64,000 nt of DNA from Vitreoscilla massiliensis (GCF_001457815.1 NZ_LN898221.1:186001-250000); one strand, 5' to 3'. Numbered from the stretch's first letter, positions 8,330 to 17,309 are shown. Translations and numbers: made by a program. The notes: generated from the sequence alone by a model not told the origin.

Positions 8330-8941
8330 ATGATGCAGGAGTTTTATGTGGTGTTGGCGGTAACGCTATTGGCGGTGGTGAGTCCGGGGGCAGATTTTGC
8401 CATGGTCAGCCGCAACAGTTATGTGTACGGACGCATGGCCGGCGTGAGTACTGCCGTTGGCATCGCGGTGGCGATTTGGCTGCATGTGGCCTATGCTGTG
8501 CTCGGTGTTGGGCTGTTGCTGCAGAACACGCCGATGTTGATGCAAGTGGTGCAAACAGTGGGCGCGCTGTATTTGGCCTATATTGCGTGGCAAACATGGC
8601 GACAGCCGCCGCTGTTGCCTGACAGCGACACTGATAACAGCCACAGTAAATCGACGTGGGCAGCGTTTAAAAATGGCTTGGTTTCCAATGCCTTGAATCC
8701 AAAAACCACGCTGTTTGTGTTGAGTGTGTACAGCCAAGTCGTGCGTGCAAACAGCGCACTGTGGCAATTGCTCGTTTATGGTGGGCTGATGTCGTTGGCA
8801 CACTTGCTGTGGTTTGCGTGGGTGGCGGTGGCTTTGTCGCAAGCGCGGGTGCGGCGCTGTCTGCTCAGCAAACAGCGTGTGGTGAACCGTGTGATTGCGA
8901 GTGTGCTGCTGCTGTTGGCTGGGGTGTTATTGTGTGCTTAA
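8330..8941 (+). CDS. LysE/RhtB-family amino-acid exporter
   Basis: The start at 8330 is chosen because AAGGAAAG lies just before ATGATG; a longer frame from 8294 overlaps the regulator's promoter. About 203 residues with six hydrophobic helices and the N-terminal family signature (VVSPGADFAMVSRNS), plus ALNPKTTLFVLSV. LysE/RhtB proteins export amino acids such as homoserine, threonine, leucine or lysine from the cytoplasm. The divergent LysR gene is its likely regulator. The exact substrate cannot be read from sequence. Confidence 0.9.
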   Translation: MMQEFYVVLAVTLLAVVSPGADFAMVSRNSYVYGRMAGVSTAVGIAVAIWLHVAYAVLGVGLLLQNTPMLMQVVQTVGALYLAYIAWQTWRQPPLLPDSDTDNSHSKSTWAAFKNGLVSNALNPKTTLFVLSVYSQVVRANSALWQLLVYGGLMSLAHLLWFAWVAVALSQARVRRCLLSKQRVVNRVIASVLLLLAGVLLCA

Positions 8942-8947
8942 GGGATA

Positions 8948-8987
8948 TTTACAGGCCGCATATTTCATCTATTAAGCGGCCTGTAAA
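8948..8987. terminator. DUS-like inverted pair, outward geometry
   Basis: TTTACAGGCCGC and GCGGCCTGTAAA separated by 16 bases. It lies between the convergent exporter and DUF3592 genes and touches the stop codon of the latter. Confidence 0.65.
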
Positions 8988-9461
8988 CTAAATCGGGATG
9001 CGCATCACCACTTTAAGCAAGACCCACAGCAATAAGGCCAGCAACGCAAACATTGCAAAACCTGCGGCCAAGGTGTAATACAGCGGCGCCATCAAGGCGC
9101 GGCCACCGCGCTGTTGCAATTCCATGTGGCTGGGCGTGTGTGGGTCGTACAAAATTTGTACGGTGTCGCCGACTTTGACCGGCGCTGGATTCATGCCGGT
9201 ATGGGTGCGCGAGCGCATGACAGTGCCATTGGGCAGGCGAAATTCAACCACGGTAAACGCCGCTCCGCGATGGTATTGTTGGTCGCGCCGCTCTGCATCA
9301 GAATTGTGCCACTGCACTTCCACCACCACACCGGCTGTGGCCGTTGCCCGCCGCTCAAATTCACGGTAAAACCGCCCTATGCGGCGACCTTGATAAAACA
9401 TCAACACGGCCGCCGTCAGCAACAGCAGCACCACCAACACCATTAACATCGTGAAGCCCAT
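8988..9461 (-). CDS. DUF3592 membrane protein
   Basis: 157 residues with an N-terminal helix (3-22), a soluble beta-rich domain and a C-terminal helix pair (about 125-150). The centre matches DUF3592: a variable-sequence GVVVEVQW start, VEFRLPNGTVMRSRT, then VGDTVQILYDPHTPSHMEL. Function is unknown across the family. It is a single gene whose stop codon overlaps a repeat-derived hairpin. Confidence 0.75.
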   Translation of the reverse strand: MGFTMLMVLVVLLLLTAAVLMFYQGRRIGRFYREFERRATATAGVVVEVQWHNSDAERRDQQYHRGAAFTVVEFRLPNGTVMRSRTHTGMNPAPVKVGDTVQILYDPHTPSHMELQQRGGRALMAPLYYTLAAGFAMFALLALLLWVLLKVVMRIPI

Positions 9462-9572
9462 GATGTCACCTTTAGCTTGAACACTCAGTTGCCACTGTAA
9501 ACTCAGCCTGCTACTGCTTCCAACAAGATGTTTGCAAACGACTGTTTGCGAGGGCTGAAAGGCAGTGCGGCT

Positions 9573-9618
9573 ATGCTTACAGGCCGCATATGGCTACACA
9601 AATGCGGCCTGTAAGCAT
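9573..9618. terminator. DUS-like inverted pair with 17-bp stem
   Basis: Outward-pointing copies; flanking bases match perfectly so the stem is ATGCTTACAGGCCGCAT and its complement, around an 11-12 base loop. It lies beyond the end of the minus-strand operon xthA-esterase-hypothetical. Confidence 0.65.
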
Positions 9619-9714
9619 GCAACACAGTCTATAAGCTTATGCTGAGTGCGCCCCATAAAGTTAACGCAAACGTGCCGCCACTTGTCCACCAATATAGCGC
9701 TGAAAATCAGGTTG

Positions 9715-10254
9715 TTACTGGCGGTAATATGCATTCCAATAGCTGAGCAAATGGCTTTGCGTTTGCTGGTAAAAACGCGGATTTTCAGCCAGAAAACCCG
9801 TCCATGCTTGCGCATAAACCGCATTGTTCAACAGCGGTGCCAACAGATACACAATCGCCGCCACATACTCGCCAGCCAAACGCAGCAGATGCGGTATGGC
9901 AAAATCGGGCATAGTCTGTTGCAATAACAAACGCAATGCGTGTTCGCGCACATGGCCATTGTGGTGGCGGTTGTACATACAGGCGAGAATGGCGCGTTCA
10001 GCATCGGTATCAACGTCGCCAGCAAGATGTTTATTAGCAAGATATTTAAGAGGAGATGCAAAGAAATACACGCGTTCAGGGATGTTGAGGCAAGCACTTG
10101 CGAGGCTGATTTGAAAACTGTCGATGCTACTTTTACGGGGATGGGCGCGCAACGTCGCTTGCAAACGCTGACACACATCCGGCACCTCGGCCTGTACGCT
10201 CGCGGGAAAAGCGTTACACCACAATGTTAGCCACGACTCGCATGAGCTGGCCAT
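9715..10254 (-). CDS. Hypothetical protein downstream of xthA
   Basis: 179 residues, predicted mostly helical, with no family I recognise and no signal peptide. It starts 12 bases after the stop of the hydrolase-like gene, so it is probably the last gene of a three-gene minus-strand unit with xthA. Leucine- and alanine-rich C-terminal half (LRLLLQQTMPDFAIPHLLRL). Support is position, length and lack of a competing frame; no homology is claimed. Confidence 0.5.
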   Translation of the reverse strand: MASSCESWLTLWCNAFPASVQAEVPDVCQRLQATLRAHPRKSSIDSFQISLASACLNIPERVYFFASPLKYLANKHLAGDVDTDAERAILACMYNRHHNGHVREHALRLLLQQTMPDFAIPHLLRLAGEYVAAIVYLLAPLLNNAVYAQAWTGFLAENPRFYQQTQSHLLSYWNAYYRQ

Positions 10255-10266
10255 AGGCAGCTCAGC

Positions 10267-10806
10267 CTAGGCCAAAATCATTTCTTGCATCAGCTTCATT
10301 CCCCATTGCCAACCGAATAAGTCGTTGTCCAAATGGCCAGTGTGTGGGCTTTGCAAGGCTTTGCCGCCGAGCTGGGCGGCGATGTGCTGCGCTTGCTCAA
10401 GTTTACAGGCCGCATCATCGGCGCCGATGACCACAGCGGTGGGAAACGACGCGCGAGCGCGTTGTAAGGTGTTTTCAGCATCGTTTTGCCACTGCAAAAA
10501 CAGCGGCGCCACCAACATCACGCCCTTGATGCGCTTTTGTTGTAACACACTGCTGTCAAACAACCATGCGCAAAACGCGGCGCAAGCAGCGCCGTGCGCG
10601 ACCACAAATAAGGGCGATTCTGCGGAAGCGCTATCAATAGCGGCCTGTAACTGGCGCGATTGTTCAGGTAAACCATTTGCTGCAGCAAACTGCGCCGTCA
10701 CCACTTGCGGATAGCTCACTTCCCAGCGGTCTAGCCACATGCGCTGCCGGACGTCCGCATCGCGCAACAACAACAAATGCAAGTCCTCGCGCTCGCGCAG
10801 GTTCAT
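10267..10806 (-). CDS. RBBP9/YdeN-like alpha/beta hydrolase, nucleophile missing
   Basis: 179 residues resembling the small RBBP9/YdeN serine hydrolases. The family nucleophile motif is usually HSxG. Here the matching segment reads FVVAHGAACAAF, so the serine position is glycine. The acid (IGADD) and the histidine (SPHTGHLDND, near residue 157) look kept. It is therefore either an inactive relative with a binding role or a degraded enzyme. It begins 5 bases after the xthA stop and probably depends on it for translation. It contains two in-frame copies of the repeat (encoding DAACKL and LQAA). Confidence 0.65.
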   Translation of the reverse strand: MNLREREDLHLLLLRDADVRQRMWLDRWEVSYPQVVTAQFAAANGLPEQSRQLQAAIDSASAESPLFVVAHGAACAAFCAWLFDSSVLQQKRIKGVMLVAPLFLQWQNDAENTLQRARASFPTAVVIGADDAACKLEQAQHIAAQLGGKALQSPHTGHLDNDLFGWQWGMKLMQEMILA

Positions 10807-10811
10807 TGCAT

Positions 10812-11588
10812 TTACAGTTCGTAATCGACCACCAACGGCGCATGGTCGGAGAATTTTTCGTCTTTGTACACATGCGCTTCGCGCGCCAAGGCGTACAGGC
10901 TTGGGGTGGTCATGTGGTAATCAATGCGCCAACCCACGTCTTTGGCATAGGCTTGGCCGCGGTTGCTCCACCAAGTGTAGCCTGGGTTTTCCGGATAGAG
11001 CTTGCGCCAAGTATCGACCCAACCGACTTGCTCCAATAATTTGGTCAACCATGCGCGTTCTTCAGGCAAGAAACCAGAATTTTTCTGATTGCCTTTCCAG
11101 TTTTTCAAGTCGATGTTGTTGTGGGCGATGTTCCAATCACCACACACGACGATGTGGCGGCCTTCGGCCAACAAGTCTTGCAATACTGGCAAGAACGCAT
11201 CTAAAAATTGGTATTTATACGCTTGGCGTTCTTCGGCGCTGGTGCCTGAAGGCAGGTATAAAGAAACGACGCTGAGGTTTTTGTCGTCGAAATCGGCGCG
11301 GATATAGCGGCCTTCATTGTCGAATTCTTCCAAACCCAGACCGTATTGCACCCGGTCGGGTGTGGCCTTGCTGTAAATGGCGACGCCGCTGTATCCGGCT
11401 TTTTCGGCACAATGCCACACACCGTGCATGCCATTCGGTTTTTTCAATTCATCGGTGAGTTTGTCTTCGCGTGCTTTTAATTCTTGTACGCAGACGATAT
11501 CGGCATTACTCTTTTGAATGTATTCAATAAAACCTTTTGATGCGGCAGAACGAATGCCGTTGACGTTGGCGCTGATGATTCTAAACAC
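10812..11588 (-). CDS. xthA: Exodeoxyribonuclease III / AP endonuclease
   Basis: 258 residues from a GTG at 11588, chosen because GAGGAAG precedes it and the protein then begins FRIISANVNGIRSA as in the family; a longer ATG frame adds an unrelated leader. Hallmarks of the EEP fold: NVNGIR (Asn), VCVQELK (metal-binding Glu), the GDWNIAHNNIDL loop and a C-terminal SDHAPLVVDYEL (catalytic His). It repairs abasic sites in DNA and trims 3' ends. It is transcribed divergently from pyrE, the pairing I recall from Neisseria. Confidence 0.95.
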   Translation of the reverse strand: MFRIISANVNGIRSAASKGFIEYIQKSNADIVCVQELKAREDKLTDELKKPNGMHGVWHCAEKAGYSGVAIYSKATPDRVQYGLGLEEFDNEGRYIRADFDDKNLSVVSLYLPSGTSAEERQAYKYQFLDAFLPVLQDLLAEGRHIVVCGDWNIAHNNIDLKNWKGNQKNSGFLPEERAWLTKLLEQVGWVDTWRKLYPENPGYTWWSNRGQAYAKDVGWRIDYHMTTPSLYALAREAHVYKDEKFSDHAPLVVDYEL

Positions 11589-11669
11589 GGGCTTCCTCGG
11601 GTACAATACGCAAAAATTGAACGGCTCAAGCCGTAATGTAAGCCACATTGTACCGATTAAGGATTATTC

Positions 11670-12311
11670 ATGTCAGATTTTCGTCAACAGTTTCTCAAAT
11701 TCGCACTCGAGCAAGAGGTTTTGAAGTTTGGTGAATTCATCACCAAAGCCGGCCGCCCTTCTTCTTATTTCTTCAATGCTGGTTTGTTTAACGACGGCAA
11801 TGGCATTTTGCAATTGTCGCGTTTTTACGCCGATGCCATCATCGCCAGCGGCGTCGAGTTTGACATGTTGTTTGGCCCTGCTTACAAAGGCATTATTTTG
11901 GCAGCAGCCACCAGCATGGCCTTGGCCGAAAAAGGCGTGAACGTACCGATTGCCTACAACCGCAAAGAAGCCAAAGACCACGGTGAAGGCGGCGTGTTGG
12001 TTGGCGCACCGGTACAAGGCCGCGTGTTGATCATTGATGACGTGATTTCTGCCGGCACTTCGGTGCGCGAATCGGTGAAACTCATCGAAGCCGAAGGCGC
12101 CACCCCTGCTGGTGTGGTGATTGCTTTGGACCGCATGGAAAAAGGCACGGGCGAAACCTCAGCGGTACAAGAAGTGGAACAACAATACGGCTTGCCGGTG
12201 GTGTCTATTGCCAATTTGCACGACTTGTTGGCGATGTTATCTGATGATGCGACTTTGCAAACTTACTTGGTGGCTGTTCAGGCTTATCGGGATAAATACG
12301 GTATTAACTGA
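11670..12311 (+). CDS. pyrE: Orotate phosphoribosyltransferase
   Basis: 213 residues. It joins orotate to PRPP to make orotidine 5'-phosphate in pyrimidine synthesis. The PRPP-binding motif VLIIDDVISAGTSVRESV (about residues 118-135) and the family N-terminus (KFGEFITKAGRPSSYFFNAG) are intact, and the flexible catalytic loop (YNRKEAKDHGEGG) is present. AAGGA lies upstream of the ATG. A classical terminator follows. Confidence 0.97.
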   Translation: MSDFRQQFLKFALEQEVLKFGEFITKAGRPSSYFFNAGLFNDGNGILQLSRFYADAIIASGVEFDMLFGPAYKGIILAAATSMALAEKGVNVPIAYNRKEAKDHGEGGVLVGAPVQGRVLIIDDVISAGTSVRESVKLIEAEGATPAGVVIALDRMEKGTGETSAVQEVEQQYGLPVVSIANLHDLLAMLSDDATLQTYLVAVQAYRDKYGIN

Positions 12312-12331
12312 TTTTTAAGTGTTTGATTATT

Positions 12332-12356
12332 AAAGCCGACTTCAGTCGGCTTTTTT
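12332..12356 (+). terminator. Rho-independent terminator after pyrE
   Basis: Stem AAAGCCGAC/GTCGGCTTT with loop TTCA and a run of T. It is not derived from the DUS-like repeat. Confidence 0.85.
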
Positions 12357-12719
12357 GTTTTCAATTTTGGAAAATAACAAAATTATAAATGCGTTATGTT
12401 AATTAAAGTATGAGTAATATTATGGATAAGGACTTTATCTGCATATTCCATGCTGCTGACTGATGTTTAATTAAATCTTGTGATTGCTTATATTTGCTGG
12501 CTACACCCTGTTTGTTCCGGTCTGTATGCTCTTCTCCACTCACCTAGTACAGCATGATGAGAACCCAATCACCCTACATACCCACCCCGCGGCTCAGCGG
12601 CGCACGCAGGCTATTGCAACAAGTTTAGATAGCAAATATGCACAAAAGCGGCCTGTAAACCCAATAGAAAGGTTTACAGGCCGCTTTTATACCACCGCAT
12701 TCACCTACTCAAGCCATCG
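12357..12719. other. Intergenic region without a supported gene
   Basis: After the pyrE terminator comes AT-rich sequence, then a repeat pair (12644-12688) just past the end of the convergent epimerase gene. A 79-codon plus-strand frame here reads across the repeat (giving KRPVN) and has no family support. Confidence 0.5.
12644..12688. terminator. DUS-like inverted pair with 18-bp stem
   Basis: AAAAGCGGCCTGTAAACC and its exact complement around a 9-base loop, 32 bases beyond the epimerase stop on the minus strand. Confidence 0.75.
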
Positions 12720-13682
12720 TTAACTGCCTGAAACAACGCCGCGTTTGCTGCATACTGGTTTGCGAGAGTGTAATAAATCTTGCAAGGCCGCGTTTAATTC
12801 TGGGTATTGGAACACATAGCCGTGCTCAAGCAGGTTTTTCGGGGCAACTTTTTGGCCGTTTAACACCAAATCGCTCTGCTCGCCCATCATCAAACGCATG
12901 ATGCTGGCAGGCAAACGCAGCGGTGCGCTGCTGTGCAAAACTTGACAGGCGCTGTTGACAAAATCGCCTTGGCTGGTGATTTGCGGCGCCACCACGTTGT
13001 AAACATCGCTATGCCAACGCTGTTGTTGCAACAGCCACAACACCACCGCCACCACATCGTCTATGTGCACCCACACCAACGGTTGACGACCTGAACCGAC
13101 TTTGCCCACTTTCAGGTATTGGATGGGTTTCATCATCGCCGCTAACACACCACCGCCCTGCCCCAACACCACCCCCAAGCGCAGCTTCACCACTTCTGTG
13201 CCAATACGGGCGAACTCATCCGCAGCCTGCTCCCACAAACTGCACAATTGCGACATAAACACCGTTTGCGACGGGCTGGTTTCATCGCAGACCTGTTGCC
13301 ATTGCTTGCTTATGTCTATGCCGTAATAGCCTATGGCCGAGCCATTGATCAAACGCTGTGGCGGCGCGGTCTGTTGCTCGGCCCACGCCAGCAAGGCCTG
13401 TGTGGTCTGCACACGGCTGGCAATAAAGCGCTGTTTATTGGCATCGCTCCAACGACTGGTGCCAATATTGGCGCCGGCAAGGTTGATGATGGTGTTTACA
13501 GGCCGCTTGATATTGGCCAAATCGCTCACCGCTGTGACGGTATCGCCAAACTCGGCTAGGATTTTGGCCAAGTCGCGCCCCCATACCGTCACTTGATGGC
13601 CTTGTTGCAACAACACAGGAATCAAATGCTGTCCGATAAAACCGGTGCCGCCGCTGATGAGGATGTGTTCAGAGGTTTTCAT
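12720..13682 (-). CDS. TIGR01777-family SDR epimerase (YfcH-like)
   Basis: 320 residues of the extended SDR type. The NAD(P) motif ILISGGTGFIGQHL is at residues 7-20, and the family's NLAGANIGTSRWSDANKQ and SAIGYYG segments follow, with the C-terminal DUF1731 region (VAPKNLLEHGYVFQYPELNAAL). The family's substrate is not known. The start overlaps the end of the upstream DCC-family gene by 14 bases, so the two are co-translated. A repeat copy in frame encodes KRPVN near residue 60. Confidence 0.9.
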   Translation of the reverse strand: MKTSEHILISGGTGFIGQHLIPVLLQQGHQVTVWGRDLAKILAEFGDTVTAVSDLANIKRPVNTIINLAGANIGTSRWSDANKQRFIASRVQTTQALLAWAEQQTAPPQRLINGSAIGYYGIDISKQWQQVCDETSPSQTVFMSQLCSLWEQAADEFARIGTEVVKLRLGVVLGQGGGVLAAMMKPIQYLKVGKVGSGRQPLVWVHIDDVVAVVLWLLQQQRWHSDVYNVVAPQITSQGDFVNSACQVLHSSAPLRLPASIMRLMMGEQSDLVLNGQKVAPKNLLEHGYVFQYPELNAALQDLLHSRKPVCSKRGVVSGS

Positions 13683-14121
13683 GGTCTTGTTTCCTGATTT
13701 GCGCCGCTTTTTGTTGCACAGACAATTCGCAATAGCCGTCTTGGCACACGTCTTTGATGTCTTTCACATTGAGCCCCAGCAACCATACCGGCATGCGATA
13801 GCGATGGCGGGCAAACACTGGATAGGCGACATCAAAAAAATTGCGCAGCAACGGCAAACTGGTAAACCAAGCAGTTTTCGGCTTGCCCAAGCGACGGTAC
13901 ATCACCCGTATTGCCTCCATACCGATGTGCAGCTTGCCTTGTTCGTCTATTACATGCATCAAGGTCAACGCGTCTTCGAGCTTGATGTCATGTGCCGCCA
14001 ATATATCAGCTTGGGTGGAAATGGCAATCAGATTCATTTGTTCGGCATGTTGGCGGTACATCTGCATCATCTCGGTACGGCAAATCGGGCACAAATCATC
14101 ATGAAATATGGTTAAAGCCAT
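13669..14121 (-). CDS. DCC-family thiol-disulfide oxidoreductase-like protein (DUF393), copy 2
   Basis: 150 residues. The N-terminus FHDDLCPICRTEM carries the family's redox-type CPIC pair, and the conserved tail VWLLGLNVKDIKD is present. AAGGAG precedes the ATG. It shares the same layout with the next upstream gene, so the pair looks like a tandem duplication. DCC proteins are named after a conserved D-C-C pattern; their function is unproven, with a thioredoxin-like role suspected. It overlaps the SDR gene downstream. Confidence 0.85.
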   Translation of the reverse strand: MALTIFHDDLCPICRTEMMQMYRQHAEQMNLIAISTQADILAAHDIKLEDALTLMHVIDEQGKLHIGMEAIRVMYRRLGKPKTAWFTSLPLLRNFFDVAYPVFARHRYRMPVWLLGLNVKDIKDVCQDGYCELSVQQKAAQIRKQDHENL

Positions 14122-14181
14122 GACGTTCTCCTTAAATAAATGGGTGATACCTACAATTCATCGTTATTAGCACGCTGGCTA

Positions 14182-14616
14182 TTAATGCTTCAAAGACCGT
14201 ATGTGTTGCAATTTTTCGTTTAAGTCGCAGCGACAATAGCCTTGGGCACAGTGCAAGCGGGCATTTTTACCCAACAGCCAAACGGGCACACGGTGGCGAT
14301 GGTGCACAAACACGGGATAAGCCCATTCCAATACAGGCTTAAGCAACGGTAACATGCTTAGCTGTGCCAAACGCTGTTTGCCAAAACGGCGGTATAACAA
14401 GCGCACCGCATCCAAACCTTGGTGGATGTGTCCCAGCTCATCAACCACGCGCAATGCCATCAAAGCGTCTTCAGTACGGATGCCATAGTGTTGCAAGCGC
14501 TCAGATTCGGTCGACAAGGCCACCAATTCAATCTCATTGGGATATTGCCATGCAAATGCGTGCATCTCGGTACGGCAAATCGGACACAAATCATCATAAA
14601 ACACGATTATTTTCAT
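14182..14616 (-). CDS. DCC-family thiol-disulfide oxidoreductase-like protein (DUF393), copy 1
   Basis: About 144 residues from the ATG at 14616, chosen for the GGAGAAAG site and because MKIIVFYDDLCPICRTEM aligns with the tandem copy; a longer frame to 14754 runs into AT-rich promoter sequence. It keeps CPIC at residues 11-14 and VWLLGKNARLHCAQGYCRCD near the end. Clear paralogue of the gene at 13669, sharing for example EDALMALRVVDELGHIHQGLDAVR-like patterning in its middle. Likely first gene of a three-gene unit ending in the SDR epimerase. Confidence 0.85.
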   Translation of the reverse strand: MKIIVFYDDLCPICRTEMHAFAWQYPNEIELVALSTESERLQHYGIRTEDALMALRVVDELGHIHQGLDAVRLLYRRFGKQRLAQLSMLPLLKPVLEWAYPVFVHHRHRVPVWLLGKNARLHCAQGYCRCDLNEKLQHIRSLKH

Positions 14617-14777
14617 GGCTTTCTCCACAAAACGCTGTTGCTGCAAGTTGAATAAATCATATTTTAAACTGTAATTTCTGTCAATACTGAAATTTATATT
14701 ATTTCCATCCAACATAATTTTGCACTGTTCTTTGCTAGAATGGCGCCACTTCATTCATAAGAAAGCGCTCTCACACC

Positions 14778-15635
14778 ATGATGATGCACCCGAATTTCGA
14801 CCCAGTGGCCTTACAACTGGGGCCTTTGGCCATACGCTGGTATGCCTTGAGCTACATCGTTGCCTTTGTGTTGTTTATTTGGCTCGGTCGCCGTCGCATC
14901 AAGCAAGGCAATACCGTGTTCACCAATGAAATGCTCGATGATTTGCTCACTTATGGCGTGGTCGGGGTGATTTTGGGTGGCCGCGTTGGCTATGTGTTGT
15001 TTTACAATTTTGCCCAATACATGGAACACCCATTGTCCATCTTCAAAGTGTGGGAAGGCGGCATGTCGTTTCACGGTGGTTTCTTGGGGGTATTGCTGGC
15101 GATGTGGGTTTACGCCAAACGCCACAAACTGACTTTCTTCCAAGTGACCGACTTTATCGCACCGATGGTGCCGGCAGGTTTGGCTTCAGGCCGCATTGGT
15201 AACTTCATCAATGGCGAATTGTGGGGCCGTGTCACCGACATCAATGCGTTTTGGGCCATGGGTTTCAAACAAGCCAATTACGAAGACGTGGCCATCGCAC
15301 CGACCAATCCGCAATGGCTGGCTTGGTTTAACCAATACGGCGTGTTGCCGCGCCATCCATCGCAGCTCTACCAATTCGCCATGGAAGGCGTGTTGTTGTT
15401 TGTGATTTTGTGGCTGTTTGCCAAGAAACCGCGTCCAGTCGGTCAAATCTCAGCGCTGTTTTTGATGGGTTATGGTGCGTTCCGCTTTATCGCTGAATTC
15501 GCGCGAGAACCAGATGCACAACTGGGTTTGCTCGGTTTGGGCTTGTCCATGGGACAATGGTTGAGTCTGCCCATGATCATCGCCGGCGCATTATTATTTG
15601 TGTATGCGCAAAAGCGCGCAGTAGCGTCTAAGTAA
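14778..15635 (+). CDS. lgt: Phosphatidylglycerol-prolipoprotein diacylglyceryl transferase
   Basis: 285 residues, polytopic inner-membrane enzyme that adds diacylglyceryl to the lipobox cysteine of prolipoproteins, the first step of lipoprotein maturation. The Lgt signature region is clear (GGRVGYVLFYN, then FHGGFLG and GLASGRIGNFINGELWGR with the essential Arg and Asn), as is the C-terminal FRFIAEFAREPD. Three ATG codons open the frame, so the exact start is uncertain by two residues. Several predicted lipoproteins in this window (for example the genes at 27128 and 36418) would be its substrates. Confidence 0.96.
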   Translation: MMMHPNFDPVALQLGPLAIRWYALSYIVAFVLFIWLGRRRIKQGNTVFTNEMLDDLLTYGVVGVILGGRVGYVLFYNFAQYMEHPLSIFKVWEGGMSFHGGFLGVLLAMWVYAKRHKLTFFQVTDFIAPMVPAGLASGRIGNFINGELWGRVTDINAFWAMGFKQANYEDVAIAPTNPQWLAWFNQYGVLPRHPSQLYQFAMEGVLLFVILWLFAKKPRPVGQISALFLMGYGAFRFIAEFAREPDAQLGLLGLGLSMGQWLSLPMIIAGALLFVYAQKRAVASK

Positions 15636-15724
15636 GGTCGCAGTAAAAAGTCACAATAAAAAAATGACAAGTTGGTGTTTCATATTCAGGCTAACTTAAG
15701 CTAATATCGAAACACCAAGCTTTA

Positions 15725-15739
15725 AAGCGGCCTGTAAAC
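15725..15739 (+). repeat. Single DUS-like repeat
   Basis: One forward copy, AAGCGGCCTGTAAAC, between lgt and the first racemase, without a partner. Confidence 0.7.
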
Positions 15740-15818
15740 CTGTTTAGGCTTATGGCACGCCCTTGGTACCGCCTACATGGCGGTATTATTACATCAAGAG
15801 AAAACGAACGGAGAAACC

Positions 15819-17057
15819 ATGCAAACCAAGATGAAATCATTGGCATTGATGCTGACTTTGGCCATAGGCATGCCCGCCATCAGCCACGCCGCGCCTTTAT
15901 TGGCCGACCAAGGCGAGCCTGCCGCCAAATTGGCGCGCGTACCGCAAGCGAATGCGTGGTTGGAAATCGACAGACAAGCGTTTACCGACAACATCCGCAC
16001 CTTGCAAAAAGAATTGGATGGCAAATCGAAAATCTGCGCGGTGATGAAAGCCGACGCTTACGGCAACAGCATAGACTTGTTAATGCCGTCCATTCTTGAA
16101 ACCAATGTTGAATGCGTGGGCATCACCAGCAACTCAGAAGCCGCCATCGTGCGCCAACACGGTTATAAAGGCCGCATCGCCCGTTTGCGCGCCGCCACCA
16201 CCAATGAAATCTTGGATGCTTTGCCTTTGGGTGTGGAAGAATTGTTCGGCAACTTAGAACAAGCGAAAAACATCTCCAACTTGATGAAATCGCGTAACCA
16301 CACCTTAAAATACCATTTGGCCTTGAACGCAGGCGGAATGGACCGCAATGGCTTGGAAATGGTCACACCCAAAGGCAAACAGCAAGCGGTGGAATTGTCC
16401 AAACTGCCGAATTTGAAAATGGTCGGCATCATGACCCATTACGCGGTTGAAGACGAAAAATACGTGCGCGACCATTTGAAAATCTTCTTGGAACAAACCG
16501 ATTGGCTGATCAAAACTGCCAAACTCAAACGCGAAGACTTGACCTTGCACACCGCCAATTCCTTCACCACCTTGGCCGTGCCCGAAGCGCGCTTGGACAT
16601 GGTGCGCCCAGGCGGCGTATTGTACGGTGACAGCATCCCAAGCTACACCCAATACAAGAAAACCATGGCCTTCAAAACCCAAGTGGCGGTGGTGAACAGC
16701 TATTTGAAAGGCTCTACCGTCGGTTACGACCAAACCTACACCTTAACCCGCGACTCACGCTTGGCCAACTTGCCATTTGGCTATTCCGATGGCTACCGCC
16801 GCGCCTTCAGCAACAAGGCTTATGTGCTCATCAATGGCCACAAAGTGCCAGTGGTAGGCAAAGTATCAATGAACACCACCATGGTCGACGTCACCGACTT
16901 CCCTGACATCAAATCTGGCGATGAAGTCGTGGTCTACGGCAGCCAAGGCAAAGAAGAAGTGAAACAAGCCGATTTGGAAGAATACAACGGTGCATTGCTG
17001 GCCGATTTGTACACCGTCTGGGGCAACTCGAATCAGCGTAAATTGAAACAACAATAA
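15819..17057 (+). CDS. Periplasmic broad-specificity amino-acid racemase (Bsr-like), copy 1
   Basis: 412 residues from the ATG at 15819, which follows CGGAGAAACC. A Sec signal peptide (about 1-24, ending SHAA) exports it. The rest is an alanine-racemase fold: PLP lysine in AVMKADAYG (Lys77) and the second catalytic base tyrosine in TVGYDQTY. The C-terminal beta-domain reads GKVSMNTTMVDVTD, where ordinary Alr has SMDQ. Export, length and SMN are features of Bsr racemases, which make several D-amino acids in the periplasm. It is followed by a near-identical gene, and D-amino-acid dehydrogenase is encoded at the window start. Confidence 0.88.
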   Translation: MQTKMKSLALMLTLAIGMPAISHAAPLLADQGEPAAKLARVPQANAWLEIDRQAFTDNIRTLQKELDGKSKICAVMKADAYGNSIDLLMPSILETNVECVGITSNSEAAIVRQHGYKGRIARLRAATTNEILDALPLGVEELFGNLEQAKNISNLMKSRNHTLKYHLALNAGGMDRNGLEMVTPKGKQQAVELSKLPNLKMVGIMTHYAVEDEKYVRDHLKIFLEQTDWLIKTAKLKREDLTLHTANSFTTLAVPEARLDMVRPGGVLYGDSIPSYTQYKKTMAFKTQVAVVNSYLKGSTVGYDQTYTLTRDSRLANLPFGYSDGYRRAFSNKAYVLINGHKVPVVGKVSMNTTMVDVTDFPDIKSGDEVVVYGSQGKEEVKQADLEEYNGALLADLYTVWGNSNQRKLKQQ

Positions 17058-17072
17058 GATCGTCAGCAATCC

Positions 17073-17113
17073 AAGCGGCCTGTAACTCCTTGCATGGGGT
17101 TTACAGGCCGCTT
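17073..17113. terminator. DUS-like inverted pair after racemase 1
   Basis: Facing copies begin 16 bases after the stop codon, so the two racemase genes are probably separate transcripts. Confidence 0.7.
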
Positions 17114-17309
17114 CTTTTATGGTCCATACCCACTGCTTATCCCTTTAAATATTCATTACTTTTGCGCATACCAATATGCCCACTATTCAATCTACAGCCA
17201 GCAAATTTGACGTAGTCTGAATCAGAAAATTGCAAAAAATTTTCGTTTATTCGCAGATACAACAAAAAATATACATTGAATAACAAGCTAATTTAACAAA
17301 GGATGAATT

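Noticed and set aside
12484..12723. A 79-codon frame between pyrE and the epimerase
   Set aside because: It reads through both arms of a repeat hairpin and has no ribosome site or similarity.
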